This document shows positions 50,663 through 61,091 of a stretch of DNA of 64,000 nucleotides, piece by piece. Source of the DNA: Sedimentitalea sp039941015 (lineage in GTDB: Bacteria > Pseudomonadota > Alphaproteobacteria > Rhodobacterales > Rhodobacteraceae); the NCBI RefSeq assembly GCF_039941015.1, contig NZ_JBDVFI010000089.1; one strand, 5' to 3'. A model generated the notes under the pieces. That model saw only the letters and a program-made list of their open reading frames with translations. It did not search any database and was not told the origin of the DNA. The stretch's first letter is position 1; each line of letters starts with the position of its first letter. Made by a program: the position numbers and the translations under genes.

Positions 50663-52233
50663 TCCCTAACTTGTCGAACTGCCAGCAGATCACCAAGACC
50701 GTGATTGAAACTGAATATGGCGTTGTTGCCGCACAACATTCCCGCGCGGCGCGCATCGGTGCCGAAGTGCTTGCAGCAGGCGGCGATGCGGTTGATGCGG
50801 CGACGGCGGTGTCCTTTGCCATTGGTGTGGTTGAACCGTGGATGAGCGGCCCGGCAGGTGGCGGCGGCATGATGCTCTGGCGTGCGGACGAGGGCCGCGC
50901 CTATGCATTGAACTACGGGATGCGCTCGCCAAAAGGGCTGAACCCGGATGATTATCCGCTGTCCGGTGCCGGTGTCGCGGGCGATCTGTTTCCGTGGGAG
51001 CAAGTGGTCGACGACCGCAACGTGCAGGGCGCGACAGCGATTGCTGTGCCGGGTTTGGTTGATGGGGTCGGGCAGGCCCATGCGCGGTTCGGGCGGATGC
51101 CTTGGGGTGACCTGCTGCAACCCGCTATCAATCTTGCGCGCGAGGGGCTGCATGTAGATTGGTATGCCGCGCTCATCATTGCATCGGCCACTCGCGTATT
51201 AGCGGCGGATCCGGATGCCGCCGCGTTGTTTCTGGAAGACGGACAGTGGCCGACAATCGCCGGGTGGACCAGTCTGTCGGACAAACGCATCGACATGGAC
51301 GGGATGGCTACATCGCTCGCAGAACTGGCGGAAAAGGGCGCGCGCGAACTTTACGACGGGGATCTGGGGGCGGCGATGGCTGCCGATGTTCAGGCCAAGG
51401 GCGGCAGCCTGTCCCACGCCGACCTGCGTGCCTATGAGGCGTCCTTTGTTGATCCGCTTTCGTTCTCGCACGGGACAGGGCGTTTCCATGTGTTGCCAGG
51501 ACTGACTGCAGGGCCGACCTTTCGCGACGCGATCACCCGACTGGATAGGCCGGGCGGAGGCACCCCCGACGCGCGGGCCTATGCTGCCTATGCAAAGGCT
51601 CTGAATGCGGCCTACGCGGCGCGCCTGTCCGGCATGGGCGATGACGGCGAAGCGCCGCAAAGCCCCGGGAGCACGACACATTTCTCGGTCGTGGATCGGC
51701 ATGGCAACATGGTTTCGCAGACCCAGACCCTGCTATCGATCTTTGGAAGCCGGGTGGTGTCGCCTTCGACCGGTTTCCTGATGAACAACGGCATCATGTG
51801 GTTTGACCCGGTACAGGGGCGGCCCAACTCGCTGGCCCCGGACAAGACCTGTTTGATGAATGTCTGCCCGATTCTTGGTGAAACAGATGACGGCACGCGT
51901 TTTGCATTCGGCGCTTCGGGCGGGCGCAAGATCGTTTCGGCGATGGTCCAGATGGCGTCTTTCGTGGCGTACCATGGCATGGATGTCGGGGCGGCGTTTC
52001 ACCAGCCGCGCATCGACGTATCCGGAGGGCCAAAACTCGTCGCCGATGACAGCCTGCCAGACGATGTGATCGCCGCGCTTGCGGCTGAGCATGACGTCGT
52101 GACCACGCGGCGTACGGTGTTTCCCTATGCCTTTGCCTGTCCTGCCGGTGTCATGCGGCGCGCGGGCAAGAATTCCGGTTGTACCGAAATCATGTCGCCC
52201 TGGGGCGACGCCATAAATGAGGACCAGATATGA
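50659..52233 (+). CDS. Gamma-glutamyltransferase-like Ntn hydrolase
   Basis: A 524-residue protein of the gamma-glutamyltransferase family, start GTG 50659 overlapping the DppF-type stop. The N-terminal segment AAQHSRAARIGAEVLAAGGDAVDAATA and GPAGGGGMMLW are typical. The probable autocleavage nucleophile is the Thr of GSTTHFSVVDRHGN. The usual Gly-Gly pocket may be FGASGGRKI. Unlike classical Ggt it has no signal peptide, so it probably acts in the cytoplasm on an imported gamma-glutamyl compound or related amide. Confidence 0.82.
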   Translation: MIPNLSNCQQITKTVIETEYGVVAAQHSRAARIGAEVLAAGGDAVDAATAVSFAIGVVEPWMSGPAGGGGMMLWRADEGRAYALNYGMRSPKGLNPDDYPLSGAGVAGDLFPWEQVVDDRNVQGATAIAVPGLVDGVGQAHARFGRMPWGDLLQPAINLAREGLHVDWYAALIIASATRVLAADPDAAALFLEDGQWPTIAGWTSLSDKRIDMDGMATSLAELAEKGARELYDGDLGAAMAADVQAKGGSLSHADLRAYEASFVDPLSFSHGTGRFHVLPGLTAGPTFRDAITRLDRPGGGTPDARAYAAYAKALNAAYAARLSGMGDDGEAPQSPGSTTHFSVVDRHGNMVSQTQTLLSIFGSRVVSPSTGFLMNNGIMWFDPVQGRPNSLAPDKTCLMNVCPILGETDDGTRFAFGASGGRKIVSAMVQMASFVAYHGMDVGAAFHQPRIDVSGGPKLVADDSLPDDVIAALAAEHDVVTTRRTVFPYAFACPAGVMRRAGKNSGCTEIMSPWGDAINEDQI

Positions 52234-53615
52234 GCCGCGACAGCGCCATAGATCGCGTTTCCGATTATTTCGACACCGGTAAATTCCAATCTGAACTTGC
52301 GGAACTGGTCGCCTATCCGACCGAAAGCCAGAAGTCCGATAGTGGCCCGGAACTGTACCGATACCTGCAAGAGGCGATGCAGCCACGGTTGGAAACGGCC
52401 GGGTTTGCCTGCGAAATCTTTGACAACCCCGCACCAAATGGCGGGCCGCTCCTTGTTGGCGAGCGGATCGAGGGCGATGATCTGCCGACCATCCTGACCT
52501 ATGGGCATGGCGACGTGATCCGTGCGCAGACGGACCAGTGGCGCGATGGCCTGCACCCTTTCGAGTTGGTGGCAGAGGGGTATCGGCTGTATGGCCGGGG
52601 TACGGCAGACAACAAGGGCCAGCATTTGATCAACATTGCGGCGCTGGAAACGGTGTTGGCCGAACGCGGTCGTCTTGGTTTCAACGTCAAGATCGTGATC
52701 GAGATGAGCGAGGAAACCGGTTCTGCCGGGCTTCCGGAGTTTTTCACGCTGCAACGCGAGCGGCTGTCTGCGGATGTGCTGATCGCGTCCGACGGCCCGC
52801 GCCTGCAACCGGACACGCCAACCATGTTCATGGGGTCGCGTGGTGGCGTCAGTTTCGATCTGTCGCTCGATTTGCGCGACGGTGCGCATCATTCGGGAAA
52901 CTGGGGCGGGCTGCTCGCCGATCCGGCAATGATCCTTGCCCATGCGCTGGCGACGATCACCGACGTGCGTGGCCAGATCCAGATCAAGGAATGGCGGCCA
53001 ACCAGCCTGACCGATGATATCCGCGCGGCACTGAAAGATTTGCCGGTTTCCGAAGGCGATGGGCCCGAGGTGAACGAGGATTGGGGCGAAGAAGGACTTA
53101 CCCCCGCCGAACGCGCCTATGGCTGGAACAGCTTTGCCGTTCTGGCGATGACCTCGGGTGTGCCTGATGCCCCGGTCAACGCGATCTCATCCAGCGCACG
53201 GGCGACGTGCCAGTTGCGATATGTGGTCGGCACCGAGCCCGAGGATATCCTGCCCGCGCTGCGCCGTCATCTGGATCGCCACGGATATGAAGCGGTTAAG
53301 ATCACACCCCATGATCGGGGTTTCTTTCGCGCCACGCGGCTTAACCCGGACCATCCATGGGTAGGGTATGTGCGCGACAGCCTGACCCGCACCGCAGGCA
53401 AATCTCCGCATGTGCTGCCCAACCTCGCCGGGTCGCTGCCCAACGACAGCTTTGCCGACATTCTCGGCCTGCCGACAGTTTGGGTTCCGCACAGTTATCG
53501 CGGCTGTTCACAACATGCACCCAACGAACATGTTCTGCGCCCACTCTGCCGAGATGCGTTGCGGGTTATGGCAGGCCTGTTCTGGGATATCGGCGAGGTG
53601 CCGACGCCTGGTTGA
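52230..53615 (+). CDS. M20-family metallopeptidase
   Basis: A 461-residue M20 peptidase/deacylase. Dinuclear zinc ligands appear in YGHGDV (His), GRGTADNKGQ (Asp), EMSEETGS (catalytic Glu and ligand Glu), ASDGPR (Asp) and the C-terminal CSQHAPNEH (His). A dimerisation domain lies in the middle. It overlaps the gamma-glutamyltransferase-like gene by four bases. Together they probably strip and hydrolyse an imported peptide or acyl-amino acid inside the cell. Confidence 0.83.
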   Translation: MSRDSAIDRVSDYFDTGKFQSELAELVAYPTESQKSDSGPELYRYLQEAMQPRLETAGFACEIFDNPAPNGGPLLVGERIEGDDLPTILTYGHGDVIRAQTDQWRDGLHPFELVAEGYRLYGRGTADNKGQHLINIAALETVLAERGRLGFNVKIVIEMSEETGSAGLPEFFTLQRERLSADVLIASDGPRLQPDTPTMFMGSRGGVSFDLSLDLRDGAHHSGNWGGLLADPAMILAHALATITDVRGQIQIKEWRPTSLTDDIRAALKDLPVSEGDGPEVNEDWGEEGLTPAERAYGWNSFAVLAMTSGVPDAPVNAISSSARATCQLRYVVGTEPEDILPALRRHLDRHGYEAVKITPHDRGFFRATRLNPDHPWVGYVRDSLTRTAGKSPHVLPNLAGSLPNDSFADILGLPTVWVPHSYRGCSQHAPNEHVLRPLCRDALRVMAGLFWDIGEVPTPG

Positions 53616-53703
53616 ACCGGGTGACAGGCAGAACGCGCTGGCCGAATGAGGCGTCCCAACCTATGCTGGGATAAATAAAACCGTTCGAGTTTTGATCTTG
53701 GTA

Positions 53704-54222
53704 ATGAGTAGTGGGACGCCGGGGGAAATGATTGAAAATCGACCTTGCGTGCGGACCCATTGGCGAAGGTTCTTTCGCATCCTAAAAGTCCCTGCATATT
53801 TGGGCAGGTCTCTTTCCCAGTATATCATCGCATCCCTGTGGCTTGTCAGTGCTGCGCAGCAGGTAGCCGCAGAAAATGACTGCAACGCACACCTATCTGC
53901 ATTGAATTGGGCTCTGGTTGATGGGGCATACTACGAGCTCGGCTGGAATCGCTCGGGCGCGACCCTGTCAGGCTTGGCTTGTGATGAAACAACCCTCACG
54001 AACTGGTTTGAGACGAGCGGATGGAAATTGACCAAAGCGGTCGATCTGACGGGCGGTCGCTACGGCAGCGCCGCAGATGGATACCGTGCCGATAGGGGGC
54101 TGGTTTTTTGTCTGCCCCGCGCGTTGCTCATGCGATGGCGAACCGGCGGATGTTCTGCATCGGCAAGTGTATTGATGTTTGAAGGCGAGATAACCTGGGT
54201 CACGGCGGGACCCACCAAGTAA
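53704..54222 (+). CDS. Small secreted protein upstream of the RTX gene
   Basis: Up to 172 residues. An internal hydrophobic segment (SQYIIASLWLVSAAQQVAA) looks like a signal peptide with an unusually long basic lead, so the true start may be ATG 53728 or later. The mature part has Cys in ENDCNAHLSALNW, GLACDETTL, VFCLPR and GGCSAS, which suggests two disulfides, plus several Trp. It ends 22 bases before the RTX protein start, so the two are likely co-transcribed. I do not recognise the family. Base use is slightly less GC-rich than its neighbours. Confidence 0.55.
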   Translation: MSSGTPGEMIENRPCVRTHWRRFFRILKVPAYLGRSLSQYIIASLWLVSAAQQVAAENDCNAHLSALNWALVDGAYYELGWNRSGATLSGLACDETTLTNWFETSGWKLTKAVDLTGGRYGSAADGYRADRGLVFCLPRALLMRWRTGGCSASASVLMFEGEITWVTAGPTK

Positions 54223-54244
54223 AAACATAACGAGGACGTGTTTC

Positions 54245-57200
54245 ATGCCAATTTATATTGAGTCCAAAGGTATCCAGTTTGACGGAAACATTTTTGCCCG
54301 ACACGAGTACCTTGTGTACGTTCCACCCGGCGAAGAGCTGAACTACGCGGCCTGGACCACAATAGGGGCCTATCCCACATCGCTCGCGAATACTGGTGCC
54401 GGATCGCTCTTGAATGCTGAATTCGTCAACGACCCGCTTTCCGTCAGCAAAGATGCCTGGCTGACCAGCAATTTCGACGATGATCTTGGAATGACAGTCG
54501 AGGAACTGGTGGCCGCCGGACATGGCGACGAAGCTGCGCAGGATCGCCGGCGCGAACTGGTGTTTTCCGGGTCCGAAGAAGGAGCCGTATGGGCGGCGCT
54601 TCAGACGGCGGCAAACGCCCGCGATGACATCTTTATCTACAAGACCGTCGATATTCCCGGTGGTGACCTTTTCTGGGGGCCAACGGTCAATTCCAACTCG
54701 TTCGTGACCTCGATCCTGCGCAGTGTTTCAGAATCCGGTTATGATATTCTTGCCTTTGAAACCGCGCTGAACGAGCCGGGGAATCAAACCTGGATCGGCA
54801 CTGCAAACGCCGATGCCATGAATGCCAGCACCGTTTTTGCCGCCGGAGATCAGGTGCACGCGCTCTATGGTGGTGAGGGTGCTGATAACCTTACAAATGC
54901 GTCCGGCAGCCACGATGTCGTCATCGTCGCGGGCGATGATTATGACAGGGACGTTGTTCTGGGCGGGACAGGCGACGACACGATCGCCGGCTACTATAAC
55001 CAGAACGATCTGAGCCGGTCAGACAGCCTGTCTGGCGGTGGCGGAGATGACGTTTTCATCGTTGTCGATCCGTCGATCACGCTGGCAGGTGGCATTCCGG
55101 ACCTTGATGCGGCCCGCGACGCTGCCGGTGGGGATTTCACCCATGACGGAACGGTCGTGGGCAGCGGCGGCCTGATCGATGGTGGCGACGGTTTCGACAT
55201 CCTTGATTACCGTTACATCACCGGCCCGGTGCACCTGCTGCTGGACGGTAACCTCATCCAGAATGTCGAGCGGATCAATCTGACACAGTTTGAGAGCGAC
55301 TATGTCGAGGTTGCGGCGCTTCAGGATGGGTTGGATGTATTGGTTCATGGGGGCTTTTTCGGCACCAACGTGTTTTCGATTGCCGAGTCCGCCGAAAGCA
55401 TTTTCATCGCTCAGGAGTTCACCTCGACCCGGTCCTACCGGCTCGAAGATACTGGTGGCACCGGCCGAATGGTCTTGCAGAATTTCGAAGTCTATGAGTT
55501 GACTGAATTCGATGACGAGGCGTCCTATCATCTGATTGACGAGTCGGGGCAGGACCTCAAGAATATCCGGCTGTCGTCCTACAGTGCCGAGGGGGATGAT
55601 ACGATCACCGGCTCTGCCGCGCACGACGATCTGCATGGCGGCATCGGGAATGACACCATTAATGGCGGCGACGGAGCCGACTATCTTTACGACAACGGTG
55701 CCAGCGAACGGTTCAAGGAAGGCGAGGATTTTGAGGCCTATCTGAACCGGTTGTTGGCCTATGATACCGATGGCGACGACATGATCGAGGGCGGCGCCGG
55801 GTCAGATGTGTTCCTGCATTCAGGTGGCACCGACGTGTTCGAGGGCGGTGCCGGGCATGACACCTATCTGACAATCGGCGAGGTTCATGGCACCTATGAT
55901 CAGCAGGACAATCTGACCATCGTTCTCTCCGAAGATGCCGGCGACAGCGAAACCTGGTTTGGCAATGACCTGATCATCGGCGACGGGCGCGGTGTTGATC
56001 TGGTGCGGTTTGAGGGTATCAATTCCAGCGAAGTCACGATTTCCTACCAGTACGAAGAGATCTTTCTGGGCAGCCAGGTGGTGGATTTCGATCCGTTCTT
56101 TTGGTGGACATTCGATTTTGAGCCGCAGACGGTGGATCACTACCAGACCGTTGGCTCCTACGAAATCCGGGTCAATGCGACCGGCTCCAGTATCGTCATC
56201 GAGAATGTGATCGGGTATCATACGCGCGGCGACAATCCGTCGGGGCTGGTTCAGATCGAAGCCTCGATGGCCGTCCCTTTCACAGTTCAGTTTGATGACG
56301 GGTACATGAGCTGGCCGGACAATGTGTTGGACGGGTCCAACGCGAATTACACGTTCGAGAACTCGGAACTGGGCGAAAATGCCTTTGCGGCGCGCGATGC
56401 TTTGCAGGAAGAGCGCGCGGTTCCGGAAACGCAGATTGATGGCGATGAGACCGACGAAGAACTGTATGGCTATAACAGTTCTGACCGTTTCAACGGTGGC
56501 GGCGGCGATGACGTTATTTATGCAGGTGGCGGCGACGATGAAATCGCTGGCGGCACTGGCGGCGATACCATGGATGGCGGGGCTGGCACTGACACGGCCA
56601 GCTATGCCGGCGCGACAGAGCGCGTGGGCATTCGGCTGCGCGATACCAGCTTTCAGAGCGGTGAGGCGTCAGGCGATGTACTGATCAACATCGAAAACCT
56701 GCGCGGATCTGATTTTGACGATTATCTGGGCGGGGATGACCAGCGAAACTTTATCTACGGTGGGGCGGGCAACGACCGGATTTACGGCTTTGGCGGCATC
56801 GACGAAATGCACGGCGAGGACGGGGATGATGAGCTTACCACATCCTATTGGCATGATGACCGGCTGTATGGCGGGGCCGGGAACGACGAGCTGAATGGCA
56901 GCAGCGGTGATGACTTTTTATACGGCGGCGCGGGCGATGACCGGCTGATCGCAGGATTTCAGGTCAACATCTATGGTGATCTGACTCCTGGTAATGATCT
57001 GTTCGATGGCGGGGATGGAAACGACACGGCGGAATTCTGGTGGTCGGATGACATTATGGTTGATCTGGGTGCTGGTCAGGCCGTCTATCAATCGCTGGGT
57101 GAAACGATCACGCTGATCAGCATCGAGAACGCGATAGGATCGCGTGCGAATGACCTCTTGGTGGGGAGCGACGCCGACAATCTTCTGGTTGGCGATGGCG

Positions 57201-60200
57201 GCGACGACACGCTTGTCGGTGGCGTGGGGAATGACACGCTGGTTGGCGATACCGAAAGTGGGTATTCCGACAACGTCGAGAACAATTTCCTCTACGGTGG
57301 CGTCGGCATCGACACCGCGCGTATTTCCGGTGACAGCACAAGTGCTGGCTATGCCTTTGTCGAGGGCGGAATCGCGATCACCACGGGCAACACCGTCGAT
57401 ACGGTTTATGACGATGTCGAATTCATCCAGTTCAACGATGTAACACTGACCTACGCCGAGGTCGCCGGGCCGCTGATCACCGAATTCGCCGTCATCGACG
57501 ATTTCATCCGGGTTGCCGAGGCCGCCACTGTCACAATCGACCTGCTTGCCAATGATCTCGAGTATCAAGGCAACCCCATCAGCCTTGTCAGTATTGCGGG
57601 GCAGGCGGTCACACCCGGCCTCGTGGTGCGTCTTGCGTCCGGCGCAACGCTCACGGTTGAGGCGGATGGGAGCCTGACGCTGGATCAGGGTGGTGCCTAT
57701 GCCTGGCTGGATGCCGGTGCATCGGCAAGCGAAACACTTGCCTATACCGCAACAGACGCCAGTGGTGTCATCAGGACTGGCACCGCAACGCTGATCATCG
57801 ACGGCACCGATACCGCAACCGACCAGATCCATCTGGATCGCAATGCCTATGTCACCGAGACCGACGCCAACAATGCCGACGCGCTGCGTATCGGCAATTT
57901 TGACGTCGCGAAAACCGTATTGATCGTTGATGAGAAATACATCGATCCGAATGATGTGCCCGCTGGCGTGACCGTCGAAGAAATCAACGGTGATACCTTT
58001 GTCACCTATGGTGGCGATGACGCGGTCATCCTGAACGATGTTTCGCTGGAAACATGGCAATATGCCGCCGGACAGCAGACGCTTGGCTCTTCTTCGGGCG
58101 AAACGATCAACGGAACCGATGGCGTTGACGTCATTCAGGCGGGCGCCGGAAACGACACCGTAAATGCGGCCGCGGGCGATGATGTGGTCGTCGGCGGGGA
58201 CGGTGATGACCGGCTCGAATTCTCAGATGGCGACAATATCGCCCTTGGCGGCGCGGGAGAGGACAGGATCATCGGCAATGGCTATGCTGCGAACCTGTTT
58301 TATGGCGGCGCGGACGATGACACTCTCTATGGTGCAGAACTTGGCGACACGCTGCATGGCGGGTCGGGCGATGACGTTCTGTTCGGGCGCGAAGGCGACG
58401 ACATGCTCTATGGCGGGGCCGGTGATGACGATTTCTATGGCGGTGACGGCATCGACTTTTTCGATGGTGGTGACGGTTTTGACAGGCTCGAGCTTCAGAA
58501 TGAATACCCGACAAGCTATAGTCCGGGGCTGATCGTTGACATGGCCAAGGGTTATTTTGGCTGGAAAGACAATTCCTACGGTATCGAGCGGTTCGAGAAT
58601 ATCGAATACGTGGTTGGTGGAAACGGCGACGATCTGATGCTGGGCAACGATCAGGACAACCGTCTGGATGGTGTGTCTGGTGACGACATTTCCTATGGCG
58701 GCGCGGGCAATGACACGTTGACCGACGGATACGGCAATAACGAATTCTACGGTGAGGCCGGCGACGACTATATCTACAGCTCAAGCACCGGTGACGATCT
58801 TTACGACGGTGGCGACGGGGACGACATCCTGGTCACACGCGGGGGGCAGGACACGTTCTTGGGCGGTGCTGGCAGCGACACGGTTCGGATCGGTTTCAGC
58901 ATGGCTGCAACGGTCTTTGACTTCGTGAATGAAGAGATGCGCTTTGCCGGGCTTACGCTGACCATGCAGGGCATCGAAAATGCCGAGGGCGGTCGAAACA
59001 ACGATACCTTCCTTGGCGACGGAGCGGCCAATTCCTTTCTTGGCGATGACGGCAACGATCTGCTGCAGGGCAATGGCGGCAATGACATCCTGAACGGCGA
59101 GGATGGCGACGATACCCACGAAGGCGGCGCAGGCGATGACATTCTGATCGGCAACCTTGGGCTTGATTCTTTTGACGGTGGCGATGGTGTCGATACGCTT
59201 GATTTCTCTTATCTAACGCAAGACGCGACCTACGATCTCGGGGCTGGCACAGTCACCTTTTCGGCGGGCGGTTCGGAGACCGCGATCAACCTCGAAAACG
59301 TCATCGGGGGTACGGGGCGTGATCAGATCACCGGCACATTGGCAGACAATATGCTGGATGGGCGCGCAGGGGATGATGTTTATACAACCGGAGCCGGTCA
59401 TGATCTCGTTCGGATCGCATCAGGAACCGGTGCCGATGTTGTGACCGATTTCGACATCCACGCGGATCAGGTTGAAATCGATGGTGTGATTATCGAGCCG
59501 AACCAGACTTATGCGGGCGTTACAATTTCACAGACCGGCGCAGACTTGCTTATCGCATTCGGAAGCGGTGACAGTCTGACTCTGACCGGTGTTGACCTTG
59601 CTGAATGGCGAGCCGTGGGGCCGGACGGGATTGTGACCGGGACCAGTGGCGATGATGTGATCAACACCTCCTTTGTCGATGCTGGCGGTGACAGCATCAA
59701 CGACAGCGGGCAGATCATCGAAGGTCTGGCGGGCGATGACAGGTTCTATGACGGGGCAGGTGACGACACCGTGTCCGGAGGCGCAGGCCGCGACCGCTTT
59801 TATGCAGGCGAGGGCGCGGACAGTTACGATGGCGGCTCAAACAATCTTGATGAAGTCTATTTCACGCGTTCGTCGGTCGGCCTTACGGTGGATTTGTCGG
59901 ACACAGGCAACAACACTGGCATTGCGGCGGGCGACAGCTATTCCGGCATTGAGCGCCTGCAGGGGTCCAATCACGATGACGTTCTTGTTTCGGGTGGCGC
60001 GACCGTCACACTGAATGGGCGGTCAGGCGACGACGATTTCACCGACGATGCCGGCAGGGACAATTTCCGGGGCGGCGATGGGGCGGATACCTATCGGTTT
60101 GTCGCAGGTGACGGTGCGCAGGACCGCGTCTTTGATTTCCAGATTGGCGCAGACCATATTGATCTCAGCGCCTGGGGCGTGACTGATTTCAACGACCTGA

Positions 60201-61066
60201 CGATCACCGAGGCAACGAACAGTTCAGGCAGCCTATTGGGCCGTCTGGTTGTCAGGTTCGGGTCCGAGAGTATTCGGCTGGATGGGCTGGAGACGGCGGA
60301 CATTCCAAACCTTGATGCGACACATTTCACCGTTGCGCCAGACAGCGGCGATGGCGTCGTGAGCGGCACGGACGGCAACGACACGATCAAAGGGTCCTAT
60401 TTCGACGCGGATGGCGACTATATCAACGGCCAGGGTCAGCTGATCCAGGGGTTGGATGGTGACGACCGCATCTATGACGGGGCCGGGAACGACACGGTTG
60501 AGGGCGGCGCGGGTCGCGATCGCTTTTTTGCTGGTGATGGGGCCGACAGCTATGACGGTGGCGATTCAAGCAATGACGAGGTGTTCTATTACCTGTCATC
60601 TTCCGGGCTAACGGTTGATGCCTCTGATACGGTTAACAGCACCGGCATCGCGGCGGGCGACAGCTATGTCAGCGTCGAACGGCTTCAGGGGTCGAATTTT
60701 GATGACATCCTGATAACAGGTGGGTCCGTGAGAGTCCTGAACGGACGCGCGGGTGACGACCAGTTCACCGACGATAGGGGCAAGGACCTGTTCGATGGGG
60801 GCAGTGGTGCGGACACTTTCCGGTTCATTTCTGGCGATGGGCAACAGGACCGGATCCTTGATTTCGAACTGGGTATCGACCTGATCGACATCAGCGACTG
60901 GGGTGCAACAGCGGTTGCCGACCTGACCTTCAGCGAACGTCTGAATGGGTCCGGCACGCCGCAAGGTGATCTGACCATTGATTATGGCAGCGAAAGCCTG
61001 CGGGTCGACGGTTTCAACGCGGCTCAGATCGCCAGCTTTGACGAAAACCAGTTCGTCTTTGCCTGA
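54245..61066 (+). CDS. Giant RTX (haemolysin-type calcium-binding repeat) protein
   Basis: A 2273-residue acidic protein without an N-terminal signal peptide, as expected for type I secretion. Residues 1-180 are a unique domain (YVPPGEELNYAAW, LFWGPTVNSNSF). RTX nonapeptides GGxGxDxUx recur in blocks, for example near 210-290, 455-480, 750-1010, 1280-1420 and 1470-1720. An Ig/cadherin-like insert lies near 1080-1200 (VTIDLLANDLEYQGNPISLV). The C-terminal 480 residues are two near-copies of a 240-residue module ending in serralysin-like RILDFELGIDLIDIS. It may be an adhesin, surface-layer or matrix protein. No T1SS genes are in the window. Confidence 0.85.
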   Translation: MPIYIESKGIQFDGNIFARHEYLVYVPPGEELNYAAWTTIGAYPTSLANTGAGSLLNAEFVNDPLSVSKDAWLTSNFDDDLGMTVEELVAAGHGDEAAQDRRRELVFSGSEEGAVWAALQTAANARDDIFIYKTVDIPGGDLFWGPTVNSNSFVTSILRSVSESGYDILAFETALNEPGNQTWIGTANADAMNASTVFAAGDQVHALYGGEGADNLTNASGSHDVVIVAGDDYDRDVVLGGTGDDTIAGYYNQNDLSRSDSLSGGGGDDVFIVVDPSITLAGGIPDLDAARDAAGGDFTHDGTVVGSGGLIDGGDGFDILDYRYITGPVHLLLDGNLIQNVERINLTQFESDYVEVAALQDGLDVLVHGGFFGTNVFSIAESAESIFIAQEFTSTRSYRLEDTGGTGRMVLQNFEVYELTEFDDEASYHLIDESGQDLKNIRLSSYSAEGDDTITGSAAHDDLHGGIGNDTINGGDGADYLYDNGASERFKEGEDFEAYLNRLLAYDTDGDDMIEGGAGSDVFLHSGGTDVFEGGAGHDTYLTIGEVHGTYDQQDNLTIVLSEDAGDSETWFGNDLIIGDGRGVDLVRFEGINSSEVTISYQYEEIFLGSQVVDFDPFFWWTFDFEPQTVDHYQTVGSYEIRVNATGSSIVIENVIGYHTRGDNPSGLVQIEASMAVPFTVQFDDGYMSWPDNVLDGSNANYTFENSELGENAFAARDALQEERAVPETQIDGDETDEELYGYNSSDRFNGGGGDDVIYAGGGDDEIAGGTGGDTMDGGAGTDTASYAGATERVGIRLRDTSFQSGEASGDVLINIENLRGSDFDDYLGGDDQRNFIYGGAGNDRIYGFGGIDEMHGEDGDDELTTSYWHDDRLYGGAGNDELNGSSGDDFLYGGAGDDRLIAGFQVNIYGDLTPGNDLFDGGDGNDTAEFWWSDDIMVDLGAGQAVYQSLGETITLISIENAIGSRANDLLVGSDADNLLVGDGGDDTLVGGVGNDTLVGDTESGYSDNVENNFLYGGVGIDTARISGDSTSAGYAFVEGGIAITTGNTVDTVYDDVEFIQFNDVTLTYAEVAGPLITEFAVIDDFIRVAEAATVTIDLLANDLEYQGNPISLVSIAGQAVTPGLVVRLASGATLTVEADGSLTLDQGGAYAWLDAGASASETLAYTATDASGVIRTGTATLIIDGTDTATDQIHLDRNAYVTETDANNADALRIGNFDVAKTVLIVDEKYIDPNDVPAGVTVEEINGDTFVTYGGDDAVILNDVSLETWQYAAGQQTLGSSSGETINGTDGVDVIQAGAGNDTVNAAAGDDVVVGGDGDDRLEFSDGDNIALGGAGEDRIIGNGYAANLFYGGADDDTLYGAELGDTLHGGSGDDVLFGREGDDMLYGGAGDDDFYGGDGIDFFDGGDGFDRLELQNEYPTSYSPGLIVDMAKGYFGWKDNSYGIERFENIEYVVGGNGDDLMLGNDQDNRLDGVSGDDISYGGAGNDTLTDGYGNNEFYGEAGDDYIYSSSTGDDLYDGGDGDDILVTRGGQDTFLGGAGSDTVRIGFSMAATVFDFVNEEMRFAGLTLTMQGIENAEGGRNNDTFLGDGAANSFLGDDGNDLLQGNGGNDILNGEDGDDTHEGGAGDDILIGNLGLDSFDGGDGVDTLDFSYLTQDATYDLGAGTVTFSAGGSETAINLENVIGGTGRDQITGTLADNMLDGRAGDDVYTTGAGHDLVRIASGTGADVVTDFDIHADQVEIDGVIIEPNQTYAGVTISQTGADLLIAFGSGDSLTLTGVDLAEWRAVGPDGIVTGTSGDDVINTSFVDAGGDSINDSGQIIEGLAGDDRFYDGAGDDTVSGGAGRDRFYAGEGADSYDGGSNNLDEVYFTRSSVGLTVDLSDTGNNTGIAAGDSYSGIERLQGSNHDDVLVSGGATVTLNGRSGDDDFTDDAGRDNFRGGDGADTYRFVAGDGAQDRVFDFQIGADHIDLSAWGVTDFNDLTITEATNSSGSLLGRLVVRFGSESIRLDGLETADIPNLDATHFTVAPDSGDGVVSGTDGNDTIKGSYFDADGDYINGQGQLIQGLDGDDRIYDGAGNDTVEGGAGRDRFFAGDGADSYDGGDSSNDEVFYYLSSSGLTVDASDTVNSTGIAAGDSYVSVERLQGSNFDDILITGGSVRVLNGRAGDDQFTDDRGKDLFDGGSGADTFRFISGDGQQDRILDFELGIDLIDISDWGATAVADLTFSERLNGSGTPQGDLTIDYGSESLRVDGFNAAQIASFDENQFVFA
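59639..61063 (+). repeat. Tandem duplicated 240-residue RTX modules
   Basis: The segment from about 59639 and that from about 60364 encode modules alike along their whole length (GAGRDRFYAGEGADSYDGG against GAGRDRFFAGDGADSYDGG, with GIAAGDSY and ERLQGSN in both). They arose by a tandem duplication of about 725 bp. Confidence 0.8.
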
Positions 61067-61091
61067 TCGTTGAACGGCATCTAGACCAATA

